From Trichobilharzia szidati (taxonomy: Eukaryota > Platyhelminthes > Trematoda > Strigeidida > Schistosomatidae), in assembly GCA_944472155.2 (NCBI GenBank), contig OX235271.1, positions 104,793,256 through 104,857,255 of the forward strand: DNA of 64,000 nt, given 5' to 3'. Below, piece after piece: positions 35,568-46,780 of the stretch (position 1 is the first letter of the stretch; each line of letters starts with the position of its first letter). The translations under genes and the position numbers were made by a program. The notes below the pieces were generated by a model that did no database searches, was not told where the DNA came from, and was given only the letters and a program-made list of their open reading frames with translations.

Positions 35568-35800
35568 CGTTGGTGGATCGGCGGTAGAATGCTTGCCAAC
35601 TACACCCACTTGGTCTAGGTTCAATCCCCAAGCGATGCGCTCCTAAACCTCGCTAAACCGATAGTAAGGCAGGTGAAAAGGAAACATAAGCCATGAGGCT
35701 AGCAACCCCACCCCGTAAAAATAAAAATAAAATACACTGCTACTGAAACTTAAAAGCTGTAGCTTGAAGCCTTATGTCCCAATAGGGACGTAAAATAATA
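35568..35800 (+). mobile_element. tRNA-derived SINE, family B2
   Basis: Plus strand: tRNA-like GTGGATCGGCGGTAGAATGC (A box) and TAGGTTCAATCCCC (B box, 35620), the body CCTCGCTAAACCGATAGTAAGG...CCACCCCGTAAAAATAAA, and the RTE-like tail TTGAAGCCTTATGTCCCA. Confidence 0.75.
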
Positions 35801-36009
35801 AAATAAATAATAATAATAGATATTCCTAAAGGCTTCTGTATGTGCGCTGAAGATGCAGTCTAGAAAAAATAATGAAAGCTTTACAGTTGAATCACTCAAC
35901 TCAGAGAAAATCAGCACAATAAAATCATCCAAATAAGTCACAAATCTTATGCAGTATTGCAAACAACTAATGCACTGTTCCTCTTCACATAATTTTCACG
36001 TCATCCTTG

Positions 36010-36212
36010 GACGTCCATCCCGTCACTTCCCATTTGGTTTCTACTGGAGGGTCGAATGTGTGATGTTCCTTGAATTTCCCCTTAGTGTATGTCCAATCCA
36101 TCTTCATGCTTGTGAGCAGTCGTGGAACCAGCTGAAAGTGATAGTAGAGAAGCGAATGCAATAGAGATGTGCCATTGAATCCCTATGTTCCACTCAGAAC
36201 GCGAGGAATGAA
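36010..36212 (+). mobile_element. RTE/SR2-like LINE 3' end
   Basis: Plus strand end of ORF2 and tail (ACTGGAGGGTCGAATGTGTG; GAACCAGCTGAAAGTGATAG; CTATGTTCCACTCAGAACGC). Meets the next copy tail to tail. Confidence 0.6.
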
Positions 36213-36219
36213 TAATTAA

Positions 36220-36650
36220 TTTTATTTTTTTTTATTCCCTTGGGTTCCTAGTGGAACATAGGGCTTCAACAACACATCTCCACTTTCTTCTATTTTCTGC
36301 TGTCCTCTTCAGCTGGGTCCACGATTGCCCATAATCTGTCATCTCCTTCTCTCACAATCTACTTCATGTCACTCTCGCACAGACGACCCACTCGTTTCTT
36401 ATTCCGGTTCCACTCGAAGTTATGCCTGGCGCGCGATGTCATTCGATGGCCTCTTCAACTTATGCCCAATCCATTTCCATTCTCTTCTGCATATTTGTTG
36501 AGCAATAGGCTCTTGGTTGGTTTGTTCCCAGCCAGAGTTTCTTGTTGCTAATTCTTTCTGGCCAGCTGGCCATTTGATCTTCAGTATGGAGCGAAGACAG
36601 TTGCTGATAAAAGTCTGTAACTTGTTGAAATGAATACTGGAATATTGGAA
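36220..36650 (-). mobile_element. RTE/SR2-like LINE 3' end, tail to tail with the previous copy
   Basis: Minus strand: the 3' tail begins at 36225 (forward TTCCCTTGGGTTCCTAGTGG), and ORF2 C-terminal remnant runs to about 36640 (reverse of ACAGACTTTTATCAGCAACTG type). Confidence 0.65.
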
Positions 36651-37231
36651 AGGAGTGAATAATACTCAGAAATAATTTTCCTTCACTTCTAAATAGAACT
36701 TCGAACCACTGAAGGTGATATTTTCAACACAGACTGCATTCCTATAATCATTAATAAGAATATGAACATGAAAACAACTACTATGACATTCTGTTTCCGT
36801 GGATTTTCTGTTTGACATTAAATACATGTTTAAAATTTTTCGAAGAGAGTTATTGGATGACTTTTTTTAAAGTACCTGTTAACTACCGAAACTTAGTTGT
36901 TCTACTGGCATGGAGGTGAATTTTTTACAGTGGTGGCTTTGATGCTGTCGCAGTTTCGAATAATGATGGTAAAGATTTCAACATTGATCTATGCGTCATA
37001 TATAATACTGCAACTTCACGAGCAATTCTTTTATATATGTTAAACGTGTGATTATTTATTCCATTTCTCAATGTGAATATTCACTACATTAGTGTTACTA
37101 CAAACCTCTTTCTTATAAAGTTGGTAAAGATAAGTCAAAATATACATTTTTAAGAGGACAGAGGTCGGTACAAATTGCAACTGTAGAATGACAGTCATAG
37201 TAATCACAAAATAATCTTACTGAGAATAAAT
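36651..37231. other. Nothing supported
   Basis: AT-rich interval without a gene or recognised family. Confidence 0.35.
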
Positions 37232-37592
37232 TAATAAAAGTATTACAGCATTTCATCATGAGCTGACATTGGTTAGAGAACCATTGGAAAACCAGATGGG
37301 AGTACTGGACAGCTGTTTCCTCCTAGTTTGGGACTCTTCATCAGTACGCACCCACCAGGGTTCGAACCCAGGACCTTCTGGTTACAAGGCGAGCTCGTAG
37401 ACCATTAAGCCACTGGGTCCTGGGTTCGAACCCCGGTGGTTGCGTACTGATGAAGAGTCCCAAACTAGGACGAAACAGCTGTCCAGTACTCCCTACTGGT
37501 TTCCCAATGGTTCTCTAACCGATGTCAGCTCATGATGAACTCCTGTAACCAATCAAATCCCTACAAACCAACACTTGAATAATAAAAGTATT
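37232..37592 (+). mobile_element. Family A retroposon, near-palindromic dimer with 13-bp target duplication
   Basis: TAATAAAAGTATT at 37232-37244 is repeated exactly at 37580-37592. The left arm (minus) carries the 3' region, hammerhead-like segment, B box (37358) and A box (37408). The right arm (plus) begins at its own B box (37423) and carries the hammerhead-like segment at 37444-37490: stem GUACUG/CAGUAC, core AUGAAGA, stem GUCC/GGAC, GAAA, CAGCUGUC. The 3' region and tail AAATCCCTACAAACCAACAC follow. The two arms mirror each other over about 150 bp with almost no spacer. Confidence 0.88.
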
Positions 37593-37617
37593 TTTAAAGG
37601 GTAATATAGAATAACTA

Positions 37618-37879
37618 GATAACTTCCAACGTGAGTCGGTGGTTCTGTGGTAGATTGCTGGGCGACCATGCACTTTGTCCGGAGTTCGAGTCCCGGCCGG
37701 CGCACATCTTTACCTTCTTTAGCCGGTTATTATCCCGACAAAGAGAGGAGGTTGAGCGTGAGGCTAGCAACCCCACCCCGTAAAAAAGCCATCGCTGCTA
37801 CTGAAACTTCAAAGCTCAAGCTTGAAGCCCTATGTTCCACTAGGAACGCAAAGGAATTTTTTTAAAGAAAGGATAACTT
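37618..37879 (+). mobile_element. tRNA-derived SINE, family B2, with 8-bp direct repeats
   Basis: GATAACTT at 37618-37625 and 37872-37879 flank a copy with A box GTGGTTCTGTGGTAGATTGC, B box GGAGTTCGAGTCCC (37680), the GAGGCTAGCAACCCCACCCC body, the palindromic AAGCTCAAGCTTG and the tail CCCTATGTTCCACTAGGAAC. Confidence 0.75.
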
Positions 37880-39834
37880 TCCACAGTCTTTGTTTGGGCT
37901 AAGATATTTTTTCCTAAAGAAAATGACATTTATCTTACAAACAAAAAGTATCAATTTCTTAATCATTTCACAATGATTCTCACAACAATATACGCAAATG
38001 ACATTGAAACACCCACTTAGTCATAAGTAAGTTTCAGTGTGTGTATCCAGCGTTTATAGCGTTTATAGAAATTATACTATTCCAATAGACATTTCTATTG
38101 ACAAAGAATGAGTTTTAGGTTTTTATTTGAAGGGATAAATCACATGGATTACGTTAATTACCACATTGATTTAACTGTTGTAAAGTGGTGGATAGCATCA
38201 TCACCCTCCACCTACTTAGTCCTTCTACAAAAATTGTTGTAAATAGTGTCAGCTATATGTTGATGATAAACGATGATACTCTTATTAATGACAAGAATTA
38301 TATTATTATTAATAATAATAATAAAGCAAACTGATGCTGTTCAAGAAAAAAAATAACAACAATTACAAAATAGTGGTTAGAAAAATAATTTTCAAAAAAA
38401 ATTCTCTTTTAAAAGGGAACAAAATAAATTAGGAATTAAAACTGCATATTTTACTGCCACCATTTCTATGCATTGAAACGCGCGCGCGCGCACCCACGCA
38501 AACACACACACACACTACTCCGCAGACAAACGTGTTGATGCCTACAATCTGATTAATCATAACTGCTCAAAAGTGATAACTTGTAGAGGGATTAGTGGAG
38601 AATTGAAAAATAGCCTAAAAATTTATTTTCACTCTTATGCCACGTTTTCTTCTTCTTGAAAATCTTTTTGTCTATGAGAGAAATAACAAAGTGCAGAAAC
38701 ATTGACGCATCACTTGCAATATTGCATCAAAGGAAAAACAGTTAGAAGATACATATATTACTTTTGATAGATGAGAGAATTGAATAATCTTCTACACATA
38801 CATATATAACACATTGGTTAATTCTTTGTGAATGGATTTCCACATACATACATATTTATTTATATGCATATAGGTCTTATCACTTATCACTTTCAGAAGA
38901 GAAGAAATTATTTTCTTCAAACAACACCTTAACTGCGTTGTATATACATATGTATGTATATATTTCATATAATCTCTATAGAATATATCCTGATGGCTTT
39001 TTTTATCATTTTCCATCTATCTATCCCCTTCTTATTCTTCTATTTTGTTCTCCGTCCTTCTCAATCATCTTTTATCCCTTCTCTCCGAGTATTTATCACA
39101 TGTCCACTTTTGTTACTTCAAACTTAATGCCACTAACCCTATTTAATATATATATGTAACTTTTGTCAACCATATTCCTTATTACATACAAATACAAACT
39201 ACTTAAAGAGTAGGGCTAATTTGTATGCAAATGAATATTGAGAATTTTTCATATATAAATATATCTAAAACTGAAAATCCTTTTGTAATCCATAGACCAA
39301 AAAGAGGGAGAATAAAGAGAAAAACACACATCAACCAATTATGATCTGAAAAGGAACATGTGAATTCTATCAACATAATGCCTTCATACATACATACACA
39401 AATACAAACACAACCAAACTGATGAGCACGTATATTCATCCGTATATGTGGATGAGTATCATATCACAATCATAAAAAGATAAGCTAAATCAAAAATTAA
39501 CAACTAGAATAATTTATTTATGTAGTAACTTTTTTTTCTTATTTTCATTTCACTTCGAACAAAAGATCTCAATTATTATTTTCTCTCTCACTAACTCTCT
39601 CTCTCTCTAAAGTTCATTCATTTTTGAAAGATTTTCATTTTTCTTATAAATTATTTTTATAACTGAATAAAATCATACAACAACCCAATTTAATGTCTTC
39701 AGGGTAGATTAACACAACTACTTTTATAATATGATGAGTGGAAACATGAGATAATATTATCATATCAAAATTTTGAAGATTGTTCCAGGGAAATTTATGA
39801 AAAAGATTCAGTAAATTAGATAGTTGGAGGTATT
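37880..39834. other. Simple-sequence-rich interval, no gene
   Basis: Contains a CGCGCGCGCG tract running into (CA) repeats at 38479-38515, ATACATATATAT-type repeats near 38790-39000, and a CT run at 39590-39610. The open frames at 38792-39439 are products of these repeats. Confidence 0.5.
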
Positions 39835-40025
39835 CTACTACAGGAAGCCTTGGACTTAAGTTTCGTGCTTGTTAGCACTCACCATCAGCAAGGCGTATCT
39901 GAAACCTTCAAGGAACTCATGTCCCTTCTGAGATTCCAACCCGAGTCACCCAGTGAGTGCTGCCGTCAGAGACGTTACCAATGAGCTATTTGGGCTCGCG
40001 ATTGACCTCCTGTAGGACTGTATTG
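39835..40025 (-). mobile_element. tRNA-derived SINE with near-canonical hammerhead, family D
   Basis: Minus strand: tRNA-like head GCCCAAATAGCTCATTGGTA (A box, about 39998-39979) with B box GGGTTGGAATCTC (about 39940), then a hammerhead at 39894-39847. Stem I is GCCUUG/CAAGGC (6 perfect pairs), the core is CUGAUG plus GUG plus A (three extra bases), stem II is GUGCU/AGCAC with loop AACA, then GAAA, and stem III is ACUU/AAGU with no loop and cleavage C at 39853. Confidence 0.65.
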
Positions 40026-41344
40026 GATACTTTTGTTGACAATAGTCAGTAACTAGTGTGATGTGTCTAGTCCTTTGTTTACTGCAGACTGGATTCTATC
40101 AGTCAAGTTTGCAATGTGGCTATTTGTTCGCTAACAGAAATTCGCAGTTCGCAATTAACACATTTCGAGGTGAAATGTCATCACAGTTTCCTTAGGCAAA
40201 TGAAATTATTCAGATCACAGCACTTGATCTACTTGACATCACAAATAGCAATGAAGAAAGCAAACATAAATGCGTTATACTATATACTAATAATCGATCG
40301 ATATAAACAGTTGGATATCACTCACAACCACCAGTAGTGTTTACGAGTCAAATCTAATGGAATGCAAACACTAGATGGCTGTTTCGATTGTTTGGAACAA
40401 AGTGCGTCAGCGGTGTACTAGGGTTCGGCCCAATTCAGATAGCCGCATCACTTCAAACCACCCACTTGGGTGAACTAGTAATAACTTTGTCAAATTAGCT
40501 ATTCGCTAATTAATTCTCTCTCTCCATAATCTCTCTGAGCTGAGTGAAACCAGGCACGCCACCGGTGAGTCCGGCATAAAACGAGAGAACGCCCGTCTAG
40601 TGTTTTTGCCTAGCAAGCGGTACTGGTTGACGTGAATCGTACCCAACTACTTAATCAATCAGTAGTATGTAGCGTCATAAGTGTTACATATTTTCTTTTT
40701 TTGGACCAAGTGGAATTCATTTTATTTTATTCTTAATATTTCCATTCTTTGTCACATAATTCAATCTAAAATATGTAACTTTACAGTCACTCTTCCAGTG
40801 TTTTACTTATAATGACTAATGAAGTATATTTAGTAATGATTTATGCATAACCCAAAGATGTTTCTGGCATTAGGCATTAGAAGTCAGTTATCACGTATCA
40901 TTGAATCTAATTAGCTTTCTGGTGTATCTTGTGAGAAAGTTAAGTTCTATTGTAGTTTTAAATCAACATTAGTAAACACTAAAGTTATAGACTGGAATAC
41001 TAAGTTATTTAGCCGATAACCATATCTGTTAAACTCATGAGCAGTTGGAGGCACTGGAAGAATGAATATATTCGACAGACTATGAGTAATATGCATAAAA
41101 GCTAAGTCTATGACATTCTGTCAAGTGATTCATAACCTCTATCTCCATTTAAACTGCCTGTGTCCACTTATCCCATGTGAAATGCTTTTATGTCAAAATT
41201 TGGTGCTCGAAATTCCAATTTTGTACCTGATTCAGTGAAAATAGGCTTGTATTAGAAATAAAAATTACAGACATTAAATTCAAGAGCTCATATTTTGCGA
41301 AACTGTAAATTCAAGACATTACTCAAGTAGATGTTTATTTCATT
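40026..41344. other. Mixed repeat remnants, no gene
   Basis: At 40330-40480 a minus-strand stretch has a B-box-like GGGCCGAACCC and a distant GAAACAGC segment, like a heavily decayed hammerhead SINE. 40290-40340 resembles 51235-51300. The rest shows nothing. Confidence 0.3.
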
Positions 41345-41440
41345 CCATGTTTCTAACTCTCTCTATGCTTTAAAGTTTTAGCAGCAGCGGGATTGTGTTT
41401 TACAGGATGGGGTCAACAGCTTCGTGGAATGTGCTATATA
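41345..41440 (-). mobile_element. SINE B2 fragment
   Basis: Minus-strand remnant of the B2 body (forward TTTTAGCAGCAGCGGGATTG and TTTTACAGGATGGGG). Confidence 0.45.
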
Positions 41441-41794
41441 GGCTCACATTGTTAGGAAACTCCAAAGAACCGAAATCAATACTTTAAGTCAATGACTGCA
41501 GAGCTAGGAGTGTTTATTCCTCAAATTCGGATTTAGTTTACGTTGTAGTCATGACATAATTTCACTGGACAATTTTTCGTCCCTAAATTTAACCTTCAGC
41601 CAGTTGTCAGCCAATCAAAACCGTTTATTGTCAGCTGTCCTAGCCAACTTTTAATGTGGTTAAAATGTATAAATACTATGCGTTTTTCTTTAATAAATAT
41701 AGTCCGTCCCCAATTCTCCTATCTTCTTCCGCTACATCTTCACACCCAGCCCTCCTTTTTCTCGGGCTTTATGCCGATCAGTGATCCAGATGAG

Positions 41795-41940
41795 GTTAAC
41801 CAAAGAGCACCAGGCAATTGTTTTGTCCTAGTTTGAGAATCTTCATTAGTGCGTGCCCATGACTCCACCAAGAGTTAAATCTGTGACCATTTAAGTTATC
41901 CAGCGTGACCGTTGACCACCAAGCCTCTAGATGAAGCAGA
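41795..41940 (-). mobile_element. Family A fragment
   Basis: Minus-strand hammerhead-like segment (forward GGCAATTGTTTTGTCCTAG and GAGAATCTTCATTAGTGCG) and a decayed tRNA-like part. Confidence 0.5.
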
Positions 41941-42250
41941 TTTAGACGTCTGAAGGTGAAAAGTTGTGGGACCAGATGAAAATAATGCCAAAGAATACAG
42001 TACAGTGGCGATTTACTGTCGAAAATGTATGTTTCATTCGGGACAGAAGGAATGAATAATGATGCCTATAATAACTTGTTCAAGAAAGAAAAAAAAATAA
42101 ACTTGATTGATTTCCCTATTTTCTAGTTGTATTGATCAAAGTCTTCAGCTTGCTGGAAATGCTTTGAGTGACGCCTGCTGTCTCTGAGCCATATAGAAGC
42201 ACTGATTTGTTCTTCATGCCGTATGATGTAGGTTTTCACAGTGATTTCAG
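41941..42250. mobile_element. Two RTE-like LINE fragments, opposite strands
   Basis: 41945-42060 plus is an ORF2 end and tail (GTGGGACCAGATGAAAATAA; TTTCATTCGGGACAG). 42120-42245 minus reads MKNKSVLLYGSETAGVTQSI then SSKLKTLI, the RTE VLLYGSETW region just after the RT domain. Confidence 0.6.
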
Positions 42251-45225
42251 AGTAATGAAGGTTTGATTTGCCTTTCCCCATCCTCTTCATTTTCATTCGG
42301 TAATATTTACTACCGACTGAATTGAGTCACTAAGTAACTTCGTTTCTAGTAACTTTCACTTAATAACATCAAACCTCAACAGATTTCGGACTCTGAAAAA
42401 CCACAATGTTTATTCTGTTATAGTGAATTAGTTACGATCTAAACAAGACTGTGAAGCCTATCTGCCTTGATGATATCCAAAAAGTAAAATTAGTAAGTGG
42501 TATCAAGTAGGCATAAATTTGGATAAAGATGTAGTTATCCCTTATAACAAAATAGACTACTACAGACTCAAATAAATCTGCCTGAGTATATTTCTCAATC
42601 AGACTGAGAAACTAAGTAATTGAGCAAGAAGGACTTAATTTGATACATACATTTGATAAAAAAGACAGATAGTATTTGTAATCAATTATTTTGTAAAGTA
42701 CAAGAGAATTTACAGAGTCACTGCATTTAAACGAACCACCAATAAACAGAGGCGTAGACGTAAACATAATTTATAAGACAATTAAGAACAAATTCATTGA
42801 GTTACCATTCAACATTATCTACTTTGCAAAATATCGAAGTCTATGAACAAAAAGTCTTCAAGACTAGACAAAATTACTGATCAACAAACAGCAATAAGAA
42901 GCTAAAAAATCATCAGGTAAATTTAATCCGAAAATGTTTATCACTTCAAAGAAAATCCCTAAGAGACTCAAGAATGAAAACTTAATAGGTAACTAAGATT
43001 AATCTGATGGAACTATTTTCAATGTTTCAAAAGAGACAATCTGACATGAAGTACATACAAATCAGAACACTGAATTCAGAAGCTAAAATAAATTGAATCA
43101 GGAGAAAACTAAAGAGTAATGAAAAAATCCCCTGTTAGAGATGTTGAAGAATTCAGAACTACAACAGTAAATCAGCAAAGAGGAAAAATGAGGTATATCC
43201 ATCATTTTTATAAACGTTACTCTAGAAGAAACTCTTTGTAGGTGTGTATCATCGTGGATAATGTTCAGATTGACATAGAAAGCTCTTCCAGTAGTGTCTC
43301 AAATTTCGAGACCAATGAGATGATCTAAATCTCAAAAACTGAAAAACAAATATTTATCATCAGATAAACTAACTATTCAATACTTACTGGTATTTACGTA
43401 ACTGCAAAATACAGTAGTATTTGGTAGAGGAATTGTTTTTTTTCGGTGAAGTGATGTGTAGTTGTGGTAAAATGCAGAAACCTTCCGTTGAAAACTCTAT
43501 ATGCACACGTTCTTCATACTGTACTTCTTTTGTGTTCCTTTCATACTTTCTATATTTGATTCACAAGGATCTTTCATTTCTTTTCTTCGCAATTTAATCC
43601 ATCACCCTGTTACTTAATATTCCTGGAGAATACATCACACAGTAATATACTACTTTAAAAAATCTTGTCAGTAGCACACGTCACATTTTACACGGAAATA
43701 ATCGGAAGACCTATGAAAATATTCTTTGAAAAATAAACTAATATTTCACGGTTTCTTACAAATTAATCTCTATCAATGCATACTTTCTATCAAAATAAAA
43801 CAAGTGGCTACTTTTAATCAATTTCCACTCATCTACTTCACACATTAATATCAGAAAAAATATGTTTGTTCTACATTCATTGCTTTTTCTGTTAATTTCT
43901 CACATTCAAGATGTAACATCTGATTGTTAGTTCTCATTTCAATGAACAATATGGAATAAGATTAGTATTGAGTGTATTTATCTTTCTTATATGTATAATC
44001 TAAGGTAATTTCATAACCATTAAGCATATATGAGAAGATGGTTTACAGTTTTATTACTAATTTATCTCCTCTCTTCCTTGATTGTTTGTTTTTCACCTAC
44101 AAGTCTCATGTGGTTTTTATTATCATTGAAAGCCAGTTGATTCGTAAAGTAAGAGAATATATCACTTAAAACTTCAAGATGAACAAATAATATATTTCAA
44201 TATGCTATTTTATTCTCATTTTAACATTCACATATGCTGCTGTTTCACTTACAGTGATACTATTTTACAGTATAATTAACGACAGTGAAGTGGTTTCCAA
44301 GTAGATGAACGTATCTATGCAGTCAGCTTTGATGGATTTTTTAAAGTGTGAAGTTTATGTAAATATGAATATAAAGTGTTAAGTTAAATAAGCAGTTCAA
44401 TACAATTAATCCACTACTATCTATCAGTACATACTCTGAAAATCTTAGGAGAATAGTTCAGAGCAGCGAATTTCAGTCATCTAGATTAGTCACACTATAA
44501 GTATGTTAGAAGTGATAAACCGACTAACCAGTTGGTGATCTTACGAATAGAAATCTAGAATACAGTAATCAACGACTTCTGTATGATTCAAAACCTGATT
44601 TTGCTTGTTAAATTTTGGATTGAAAGTCTGTCAAAGGACATTAGTTAATAAGCCTAATCACCTTAGGAAATGTTATTCTACTGTGATCTATAGGTTGTCT
44701 TTGGATAACGAATAAGTACAATATTGTCTGCTTTGCTAAGTGTAGAGTTGTACAATATCAGACTATGTTATTGTTATTTGTCTCTTAATTAACTGAAGTT
44801 GTCATATTGTTAAGTTGATTTTTCACTTTTCATGTAGTTTGCTATCTAGACAAGGTGAAAGTGATTTCATGACAGAAATGGTAGATTTCTGGTGTTACTG
44901 TGTCCACTATACTGGATGGCTTAATTACGAAGCTTTCTTTGTTCCATTGGATAACTGCATATCACCAAAACACAACAACCTTTGACACTTGATTAAATGT
45001 ATATTTCTTTGATTAGTTTCAGTTTTCGTTGTGCTTTTACTTTCTGGTGCCGATGTCTGGAGTCATTGTGACTGAAACTCCTATATTTCTGTTTTTTCTG
45101 TCCTATAGTTTACGCCTTTTTCAAACGTTCTGAACTCTTTTATCATGAGGATGAACTTAAATGTCTGCACTTTTGATATATATATATATAATTTTTTACG
45201 ACATATTTTCCAGAGTTCTTCCAAA
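42251..45225. other. Nothing supported
   Basis: About 3 kb of AT-rich DNA with no exon, domain or repeat family that I can support on either strand. A TATATATATATA run lies at 45178-45190. Confidence 0.4.
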
Positions 45226-45395
45226 AGTCCTTTCTTCTCTCACATTTCTACGATGCTGTCTGTTCTCAGTTCGAGTCTCATTGGGAACACTATCACTCAC
45301 TAGGAATGCAGGTACATCCAGATGACGAGTCCCAAACATGACGAAATTAGCATCGTGGATTCCATTGCTAGTCACCATCCGTCAAATTACTGTCT
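45226..45395 (+). mobile_element. Sm-alpha-like SINE fragment with decayed hammerhead
   Basis: B-box-like CAGTTCGAGTCTC (45268), then ACTCACTAGGAATGCAGGTA and the hammerhead region 45314-45365: AUCCAG, AUGACGA (C3 changed to A), short stem II, GAAA, UUAGCAUC, GUGGAUUCC. Same layout as 46386-46430. Confidence 0.65.
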
Positions 45396-46382
45396 GAAGT
45401 ATATTTGTGGAGTAGTAAGGCAACGGTTTATTTTTAAGGTGTGTGAAGTCAGTGATGAACTGTCACTCAAAGCATTATTTTTTTGGTTTTCCTTCATAAT
45501 CTCCCAACTACTATCCTTGGTTATTTGCAGTTCGAAATTTGAACAAGATGGTATCACATTTCATTGTGACCAATAGTTCAGAACATGTTACTGAAATCAA
45601 ATGGAAAACTACTGATTTACGAACGTCTCCTTAATTCATACCTGCCGAATTGTATTACATTCTAAGAGATTTTCAACTAATAGAGAATATTTGTAACATA
45701 GTAGTTTTATATCCTTAATAACACGCCACTGATTTTCGAAACAAGACATTTAACTGTATTCTAATCATGCTAGACTCCTCATGTACGGAAAAGAGCAACA
45801 CTGTCCACAGTGGGATTATGATAAAATGAATCAAAGGACCAATTAGACTAAGATAATCCATCAGTCATCCTAATTTCCGAGTGTTCATTTGAGCCTTTTA
45901 GAGAATTACAAGCTTCCTGACCACGATTCTTAAAAAGTGAAAAGTCGATGTTTTTGCCTACCTTCATATCTTTTTATGAGGCTCTGAATACTTGAAGTAC
46001 ACGTTTGCCTATTATTTTATTGAAACCTAGAATATCTAAAGGCTTAAGTAATCTTTGTCACAAATTGAGTTTATTGATCGTGACAGTAATTTATCCATAA
46101 CATATGAAACCAAAACGGTATTGTATGATTTTTCTGATAATGTCATATTCTCTGAATTGAATGGTTCATTGGTGAAGACTTCACTTTCACACTAGTTACC
46201 ATCATCCATACAAATGAAATATCTAAGGCGTAATTCAATGAAACAAAACAGAGCTGTCCTACTGTAATAATACTATTGTCTCTTAACATATTAAGAAACT
46301 CTAGGGAATTCTGAAATAGGTCTTAGGTCTTTACTACTCTGGATGAAGATTCAGTAACTTTTTCAAGGTATACCATTAAAAT

Positions 46383-46455
46383 TACATTCAGCTGACGAGT
46401 TCTAAATAGAACGAAATGCGCATCCTGGATTCCACTGCTAGTCACTATCCACCAG
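46383..46455 (+). ncRNA. Hammerhead ribozyme of Sm-alpha type, all core residues intact
   Basis: Stem I AUUCAG (46386-46391) pairs with CUGGAU (46425-46430). The core CUGACGA is at 46392-46398. Stem II GUUCU/AGAAC with loop AAAU spans 46399-46412. GAAA is at 46413-46416. Stem III AUGC/GCAU has no loop, and the cleavage site follows C46424. The downstream UUCCACUGCUAGUCAC is the Sm-alpha signature. The tRNA-like head expected upstream is missing, so this is a 3' fragment of the SINE. Activity is inferred from the fold only. Confidence 0.8.
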
Positions 46456-46474
46456 TTAAGTTCTAATTAAATGC

Positions 46475-46780
46475 CCAGACATCGTGGAAGCATCTGCACA
46501 AGAAGCCGACATGTCAACCTGAGACCGAGCACTTCGGTCCAATCAATCGACGGGAAAATCTAAAATTCAATTAAATTGACATGACCCATTGCACAAGAGG
46601 TGGCTCTCGTGGCCCAAGTGGTCTAGTGGATAACGCTTTGACGTTTGAAACTATGGGCACTGGGTTTGAACCTCGGTGGGAACATCATCACTCACTGGGA
46701 ATACAGGTACACCTAGATGACGAGTCCCAAACATGACGAAATTAACATCGTGGATTCCACTGCTAGCCGCCATCCATCAG
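46475..46780 (+). mobile_element. Sm-alpha-like SINE, near full length
   Basis: Leader GAGACCGAGCACTTCGGTCC, then a tRNA-like head GTGGCTCTCGTGGCCCAAGT-GGTCTAGTGGATAACGC (A box) with B box GGGTTTGAACCTC (46661). The hammerhead region is 46706-46752: core AUGACGA (C3 changed to A), GAAA kept, UUAACAUC, GUGGAUUCCACUGC. This shows how the intact ribozyme at 46386 would have been joined to a Pol III head. Confidence 0.75.

Noticed and set aside
38792..39439. Several short open frames
   Set aside because: Produced by ATACATATAT and similar simple repeats; no protein-like composition.
40375..40480. Additional hammerhead on the minus strand
   Set aside because: Only CGAAAC and a CUGACG-like stretch are visible; stems do not pair convincingly.
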